Below, one piece after another: positions 60,401 to 64,000 of a stretch of DNA of 64,000 bases. Both the position numbers and the translations under genes were made by a program. Source of the DNA: Craspedostauros australis. Its lineage: Eukaryota; Bacillariophyta; Bacillariophyceae; Mastogloiales; Achnanthaceae. How positions within the stretch are numbered: the first letter of the stretch is position 1; each line of letters opens with the position of its first letter. The notes under the pieces were generated by a model that ran no database searches, was not told where the DNA came from, and saw only the letters and a list, made by a program, of their open reading frames with translations. The DNA is taken from assembly GCA_026770025.1 (NCBI GenBank), contig JAMXDE010000045.1:248001-312000 (forward strand). Direction: 5' to 3'.

Positions 60401-60880
60401 AGTTCCAGTCCTAGGTCGACTTCGTTCCTCTGCTTTGTACACCGTGAAGTAGGACTCCATCTTGGATTGCGATGGGTCCACCTTGCGCTTTTTGCTCCGC
60501 TTGTTCTCTGGACTGGAAGGTGGCTTTGGACTGCCGGCTTTGCTTGGCCTGGCTTTTCGTTTCGTCGCCTTTCTCTTCGTCTTCGTCGTCCCCTTGGTTG
60601 GGGTGGGGGGATCTTTCACATCCAGCCTCCAGACCATCTCTTCTGTGTTGGCGTCAAGTTTTGAGTTTCCGTTCTCGTTCGCGCCTGTGTCTGGAGGATG
60701 GCACAGCGCGCCATTCTGCACCTTGTCATCATCCTGGCGACAGAGGATATCCATCGCCCTCTCCACCGAACCACCTCCTGCCTCCAGAAGCTGGAATGCA
60801 CGTCCTGGCGTCAGATATTCGCCACAGATGGAACGCATCATCTGAAACTTGGCCTGGTCATCCGGATTTGTCAGCGACAT
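57452..60880 (-). CDS. LIG1: ATP-dependent DNA ligase I
   Basis: 1142 aa from ATG 60880. DNA ligase I seals Okazaki fragments and repair nicks. N terminus: a UBA-like three-helix segment (about 9-48, LTPGRAFQLLEAGGGSVERAMDIL), basic nuclear signals (KRKATKRKARPSK, KRSKKRKV) and a PCNA-binding PIP box QSKMESYF (138-145). The DNA-binding domain spans about 315-590. The adenylation domain has motif I EWKYDGVR with nucleophile Lys612, motif III FILDSEIVGV, IIIa VFAFDLMYLNG, IV EGLMVKLL and V RWWLKVKRDYVD. Two acidic, low-complexity insertions, after motif IV and within the OB domain (GDGDDDDDDNGADDDQDEP), make it longer than the usual 900-950 residues. No intron is needed. It is divergent from the methyltransferase gene. 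Confidence 0.95.
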   Translation of the reverse strand: MSLTNPDDQAKFQMMRSICGEYLTPGRAFQLLEAGGGSVERAMDILCRQDDDKVQNGALCHPPDTGANENGNSKLDANTEEMVWRLDVKDPPTPTKGTTKTKRKATKRKARPSKAGSPKPPSSPENKRSKKRKVDPSQSKMESYFTVYKAEERSRPRTGTGAGTETETSTPPTVAKSQLAKKRARRDIFEEQTDHESDSSDDDDLHFTSRQESEGPYRYTQRDDCTMQAEQLDVSKGKSDAEDRVSFPSTPTPILAATLKSPPTRRPLQSDCAQVSSGGSATTQSPRDAATAKTTAKAQHRTNDMNSDVPFERLANALQELADTTKRLQKLDTLKVFIEDVIEFYDLPGNDQQSVASIDADHERAGAGTMTQYDKASEVLGCSMLIMLGRPTSTIHAPLDVSWGTVSKALCAILGIQRSQLSTAYRETGDMGDAAARYFTGRRAISFFAVSASTQKARGLTIVGLYDSLNVLSKTSGHNAKENLIRKLFRSCKTKSELGFLVRLLISNMRVGANIKTLLAALALVVARRDTRRDQLDIKKVTSKIQNTHDVCPNLELIIRSLLAGGIAEMERACSIQLSIPISPMLATASHSLEEVQKLMQTNGDGVVLEWKYDGVRCQAHWDGRQVRLFSRNLLEKTAQFPDAAQAILDAAVKTKGDDNIDANNDAECEPRQGAQHQNATAEPVTSFILDSEIVGVEKETTAEGRTIWQLLPFQDLAKRKRKEDDGKGVHVKVFAFDLMYLNGRSLIKEPLWKRQELLRQHFRDTDDFAFVSSRQMLKYDETLISTFLQESVDGGAEGLMVKLLGRSTNNTLADETNDTSCGADDVACGKHANIDVSIKAEPCSQSADMLQQDAGLNTTQHESQDDSKVGDNDDGQSTLRLKSPYEAGSRSRWWLKVKRDYVDGCSDTIDVVPIGAWRGTGRKAQRNFLSPVLLAVYDEQEDVFRSISRCMSFTDKMYDAMREFYLHDTPYPHGVGVDGIDTAVGAATSESEANGDNERTSHGINEPADVRNGDGDDDDDDNGADDDQDEPNASAVGVNCYPSCPSSAVIITNESPPIWFKPMEVFEVSFADMSLSLQHTAAAGLVDGPEGRGVALRFPRFKRRRPDKRIDQATTCAQIAHMFAQQAKHKNRKGIDETMLM

Positions 60881-61336
60881 GTTGAAGTGCACACAGTGCG
60901 TTTTCTGTTCGACAGCGATTGCGTTCCTCTCGTCTGCAATACTCTATTGGCTTCCAATACGCTACGTCTCGTGGCACTGTGCACTGTTTGGCGATTGTTG
61001 AATTGGGCCTTGTTCGGAATAACAGCATCTTCAAGCGTCGTTACGCTGTCGTCCATGTCTGTGGCAGCCACTGTGCTTCGTGGTTGTGTTGGCGCCGCTT
61101 CGCCCGTTTTTTGCCGCCACAAATTTGCTCGTTTCTTCGTGCCACAAATTTTGGAAATCTATTCGAGTCGATGTGGTCAAACACGACTGCTTCGCACGCG
61201 AAATCTTTGCTGCGGTTGTCGGTGGCAGTGATGTCGGCTGATTTATTGTCTTGCGCTTGGTTGCCATTTGACACAAAAGTGCACGCGACAGGGCAATGTG
61301 ATGTCTCCATCGTCCAAGGCAACCTGACCCTCGATC
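60881..61336. promoter_or_regulatory. Bidirectional promoter between ligase I and METTL21-like genes
   Basis: 456 bp separate the two start codons. The region contains a direct repeat GCCACAAATTT at 61116-61126 and 61141-61151, and GGCGC/CGCGAAA-like elements (61091 and 61200) that loosely resemble E2F half sites. Replication genes are common E2F targets, but binding here is inference. Confidence 0.4.
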
Positions 61337-62569
61337 ATGGCTTCGAAGGCAGGTGTTGATCATCACGATGAAGACAACGGCAACGATGATGATGACGATG
61401 GTAGCGCAGAAGGTGCCGTTTTCCAAAGTCTGTTCGATGATGACAGCAGCGATGATGGTGTAAAGAGTGCCAAGGACGACGATGGCGACCACATGACGGC
61501 ACAAAACAAAACGAGCACCGCAACTACCGCAACCACCGCAACTGGCATCGAGCGTCCTGCCGCGGACCAATTCGTGGAACGTACGATACTGCACGTCACC
61601 ATTAAGGAACAGCAGGTGGGAGGATCCATCGCCCACCGTTTGTGGCCATCTGCGGAAGCGTTGGCTAGGTTCGTGGTGGACTACGCGGGGCGTCGCATCA
61701 CGCGCCAAGAGCTTTTGGAGCAGGTGCTGAGCCAACGGCGACAGCAACCAAAGCTGGATGCGTTGCGATTGCAGTTGGAGAATGCGTTGGATGCAGTCGA
61801 TGCGACCTTGCGAATAACGCCAACAGATGTGGGCAGTGATGATAACACCGGCAGCACGAAAGAAGAGCAGTCTGCGTCGACACCTACCCCCTCCGGTCAA
61901 GCAACTCGCACACCGATCATCGCATTGGAATTGGGGTCTGGAATTGGATTGACGGGTTTGGAAGTTTCCACCCAAATGCCAACGAGGCTGTTGCAGACTG
62001 AGCTCCAGACCGGGCTTCCGATACTACAAGATAACATTGACTTGAATCGGTGGCGTTTCCTGCTGGGGACGGATTGCGTCGAAGCGATGCGACTGGATTG
62101 GGGAAACGAATCGGAAACACGCGAAGCATTGGAATGGATCGAACGGCAGCAATCGCAGACCAAACAACCAAGCGATGATGGCGCTGCCGTGGTGCTCGCC
62201 AGCACATTGCCCGTCCTGATCTTGGCATCGGATTGCGTGTATTGGCCGGAGCTGCATCTGCCGTTGGAGCAGGTGCTGATGCGGTTGCTGTCGCAGTGTC
62301 CGCCGCAATCCGTCTGTCTGCTTGCTGGGATGCGACGGTGGAAGAGCGACAACGCATTCTACCAGTCGTTGGGGAAACAGACCCAGACGCCGACACATCG
62401 ATTGCAGTGCACGTGCCTGCGGGAGCACGTATATCGTGAGGGTGCTTCGCACAGCGCTGACGACACTAACGGCACTAACGATGACAGCGTGGATGCAAGT
62501 GCTGGTGCCAAACGTCAGGCGAAGCGAGAGATCATGCGTATCTACGCCATTCGGTGGGTTGGTAGATGA
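61337..62569 (+). CDS. METTL21/methyltransferase-16 family protein (predicted lysine methyltransferase)
   Basis: 410 aa. After an acidic N terminus the family features appear in order: GGSIAHRLWPSAEALARFVVD (the family xxWxSAxxLAxxL segment), motif I IALELGSGIGLTGLEV (about 194-208), TELQTGLPILQDNIDLN (acidic loop and the following Asn), and LILASDCVYWPELHLPL (DxVY motif). Such enzymes are cytosolic or nuclear seven-beta-strand SAM methyltransferases that modify lysines on chaperones, eEF1A, eEF2 or similar; the target here cannot be told. An insertion of about 50 residues lies between the WPSAEAL segment and motif I. The C terminus has a basic AGAKRQAKREIMRIYAI strand. Confidence 0.83.
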   Translation: MASKAGVDHHDEDNGNDDDDDGSAEGAVFQSLFDDDSSDDGVKSAKDDDGDHMTAQNKTSTATTATTATGIERPAADQFVERTILHVTIKEQQVGGSIAHRLWPSAEALARFVVDYAGRRITRQELLEQVLSQRRQQPKLDALRLQLENALDAVDATLRITPTDVGSDDNTGSTKEEQSASTPTPSGQATRTPIIALELGSGIGLTGLEVSTQMPTRLLQTELQTGLPILQDNIDLNRWRFLLGTDCVEAMRLDWGNESETREALEWIERQQSQTKQPSDDGAAVVLASTLPVLILASDCVYWPELHLPLEQVLMRLLSQCPPQSVCLLAGMRRWKSDNAFYQSLGKQTQTPTHRLQCTCLREHVYREGASHSADDTNGTNDDSVDASAGAKRQAKREIMRIYAIRWVGR

Positions 62570-62931
62570 GAATAGCCTGCAGGTATACACGTGTGGTACC
62601 AATCGAGATCATATCGATTGCGATAGACGGGAATGGTCATGTTTTCCTATCATTCTACGAGTACGAGTGCATAGCACACACGTACAGTGCATAGCACACA
62701 CGTACAGTGCATAATACGTCGTAGATTGATGCATAATATTCCACGGATTGTGTGTTTATTTTAGTTTATTCGTATTATAGTAGAGTACTCGTGTGGTTAA
62801 GTACTGCCATGTGTATGGATGCATGTAGTGGTATGTATTGTATGGATGCGCTTCCTCCCCTGATGTTCCAACCGCTGAGCGCGCACCGTGAGTAGCTTGC
62901 GTACGGTACGAGTAGTTGGCATACTCGTAGT
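62570..62931. other. Convergent intergenic region with 20 bp repeat
   Basis: AT-rich spacer between two gene ends. A 20 bp unit (GTGCATAGCACACACGTACA) is repeated in tandem at 62667-62686 and 62687-62706, with a partial third copy. CGTATTATAG at 62771-62780 is a reversed TATAATACG. GCATACTCGTAGT at 62919-62931 touches the stop of the minus-strand gene and matches a motif after the LRR-like gene. Confidence 0.5.
62667..62706. repeat. Tandem 20 bp repeat
   Basis: Two exact copies of a 20 bp unit followed by a partial third copy (GTGCATA) at 62707. Each unit contains TGCATAGCACA, weakly palindromic. Confidence 0.85.
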
Positions 62932-64000
62932 TTAGATGATGCCATCTACCATCACAGTGACGCGCTTGAGCAGGTTCTCCATTGCCATCAACGGTTTCTT
63001 CATCCAAAAGGGCAAGTCCACGTGTTCGTCTTGCATGATGAACCCGATGGTGGACAGCGTGAAGAGGAGGATGCCGCCAGGTTTGGAAAGGAGCGCGACG
63101 ACGACCTGCTGGCACGTCGAATCCTCGAAATCCTCCTTCTTGTCCCACAACGTCGTCGCGACGGCCCGGATGCCTCTCACAAAAATGGAAGAGCCGATGC
63201 ATCCCGCGTTGACGCGACGTGCCAGGCCCGTCTTCCCGAATGAAAGCAATCCGGAAAAGGCGTAGACCAACACGCGGCCAAGGTTCTGGATGGACTTGGT
63301 CTTCTCCTTGGCCACCTTGGACAGCCCTCCTGTCAGCAACAGACGGGATGTGGGAAAGCCAAGGCGGCGGTTGGTCTCGAGGAACAGCGAGCCCAAATTC
63401 AACGTCAGGCAGTAGCGCGAAACGAACTTGCCAATACGGCTGTCGTTGTGGCCGCTGGCGAGGACCGCCATGAACTGGAACGCGAAGCCTTTGAGGATGT
63501 CGAAGATCTCATCGATGTCCAGGACCCGCAGGAACGTCCCGATGCTCGCACCTGCCTTGATCAGCCGCTTCATGTCGCGCTGGACATTGCGGATGATGCG
63601 CTTCTGCGTCCTCTTGAGCTCCCGCTCTTCACGCTGCGTGATGACCCCGTCCTCGCGTGCCTGCCGCGCCATGGCCATCTGCTTCCTGGCCGACTCCACG
63701 CGCGTCTGCATCTGGCCGATGCTGCGTGCCGCCATGACGAAGGACGGTGCACGCCACACGGCGGAACGGACGGCCTGTCGGAAGTTGCGACGGGCCTCTT
63801 TCAGCGCCTCTTCCAATTTTGCGAACCCCGTGGCCCGCATCATGGTGATGAAGTGGATCTGGCCAGGAGCCTCGCGGCTTCCGACGATCAGCGCGGCTCC
63901 GTAGAGCGCGGTGAGGGATCCCGAAATGGTCGGCAGCACCTTGCTCGCCAACGTCTCGTCCTCGTCGTCATCGTCGAGGAAGAATGGGAGGTTGTCGATG
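62932..64000 (-). CDS. Unknown protein, N terminus beyond the window edge (partial)
   Basis: The frame is open from the stop at 62932 to the right edge (over 355 residues) and no ATG start is visible in frame near the edge, where an acidic stretch FFLDDDDEDET is encoded, so the start lies outside. The visible part has a long basic helical segment (ARKQMAMARQAREDGV, REERELKRTQKRIIRNVQ), then hydrophobic stretches (FAFQFMAVLASG, GRVLVYAFSGLLSFG, GGILLFTLSTIGFIM) that suggest a membrane-bound protein. PEX11-like organisation was considered but not supported by a motif. Codon use matches neighbouring genes. Function unknown. Confidence 0.7.
   Translation of the reverse strand, partial: IDNLPFFLDDDDEDETLASKVLPTISGSLTALYGAALIVGSREAPGQIHFITMMRATGFAKLEEALKEARRNFRQAVRSAVWRAPSFVMAARSIGQMQTRVESARKQMAMARQAREDGVITQREERELKRTQKRIIRNVQRDMKRLIKAGASIGTFLRVLDIDEIFDILKGFAFQFMAVLASGHNDSRIGKFVSRYCLTLNLGSLFLETNRRLGFPTSRLLLTGGLSKVAKEKTKSIQNLGRVLVYAFSGLLSFGKTGLARRVNAGCIGSSIFVRGIRAVATTLWDKKEDFEDSTCQQVVVALLSKPGGILLFTLSTIGFIMQDEHVDLPFWMKKPLMAMENLLKRVTVMVDGII

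Noticed and set aside
62932-63951. PEX11 identity for the gene at the right edge
   Set aside because: General helical and hydrophobic layout was suggestive, but no PEX11 signature could be pointed to, so it is left as unknown.
1-64000. tRNA, rRNA or CRISPR features
   Set aside because: No convincing tRNA A/B box with cloverleaf ends, no rRNA-like block and no regularly spaced direct repeats with unique spacers were seen; the regular leader hairpins of the retroelement are not a CRISPR array.

Overview
This window reads as nuclear DNA of a photosynthetic stramenopile, most likely a diatom. Two plastid isoprenoid/carotenoid enzymes (a zeta-carotene isomerase at 19869-21053 and IspD at 28603-29544) and a small unknown protein at its left end carry N-terminal signal peptides that end in the heterokont ASAFAP-like junction (an aromatic Phe just after cleavage). 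One protein carries a C-terminal motif that I recall from many diatom proteins, and the retroelement resembles the diatom branch of Ty1/copia. Genes are compact and mostly intronless. Five genes have one short GT-AG intron each (213-375 bp), and four of the five introns lie in phase 0.

Layout. 392-1316: two-exon predicted plastid protein. 2853-12102: a 9.25 kb Ty1/copia-type LTR retrotransposon with two 753 bp LTRs, a 5 bp target duplication and a single 2394-codon Gag-Pol frame; it looks whole and very young. 12992-21053: globin-domain protein, LRR-like protein, leucine-carboxyl-methyltransferase-family enzyme, split RING-H2 gene and Z-ISO. 21528-31615: two-RRM RNA-binding protein (minus), MYND zinc-finger protein, IspD (minus), ER-type DnaJ with a ShK domain. 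32031-36733: divergent pair of a mitochondrial S-adenosylmethionine-type carrier and an unusual ABC-F ATPase, both split. 37399-40566: poorly coding stretch with one orphan frame and one small hypothetical. 40907-46916: secreted DUF2330-like protein (minus), NAA10-like acetyltransferase (minus), split FKBP8-like tail-anchored TPR protein. 48440-55489: three large low-complexity proteins, one with the diatom C-terminal motif. 57452-62569: ATP-dependent DNA ligase I (minus) divergent from a METTL21-type methyltransferase. 62932-64000: a minus-strand gene that runs off the right edge.

The genes are not an operon; most are unrelated housekeeping functions. Z-ISO and IspD both feed plastid isoprenoid/carotenoid synthesis and lie within 10 kb of each other. 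The most distinctive signals are a chain of short perfect hairpins in the retroelement leader, tandem E2F-type motifs in its LTRs, transmembrane segments inside its polyprotein, an ABC-F protein whose second ATPase site has Asn in place of the catalytic Glu, a eukaryotic DUF2330-like protein, and a cluster of TATAATAC motifs upstream of Z-ISO. I found no rRNA, tRNA or CRISPR array. Family assignments rest on motif recognition by eye, without database searches.
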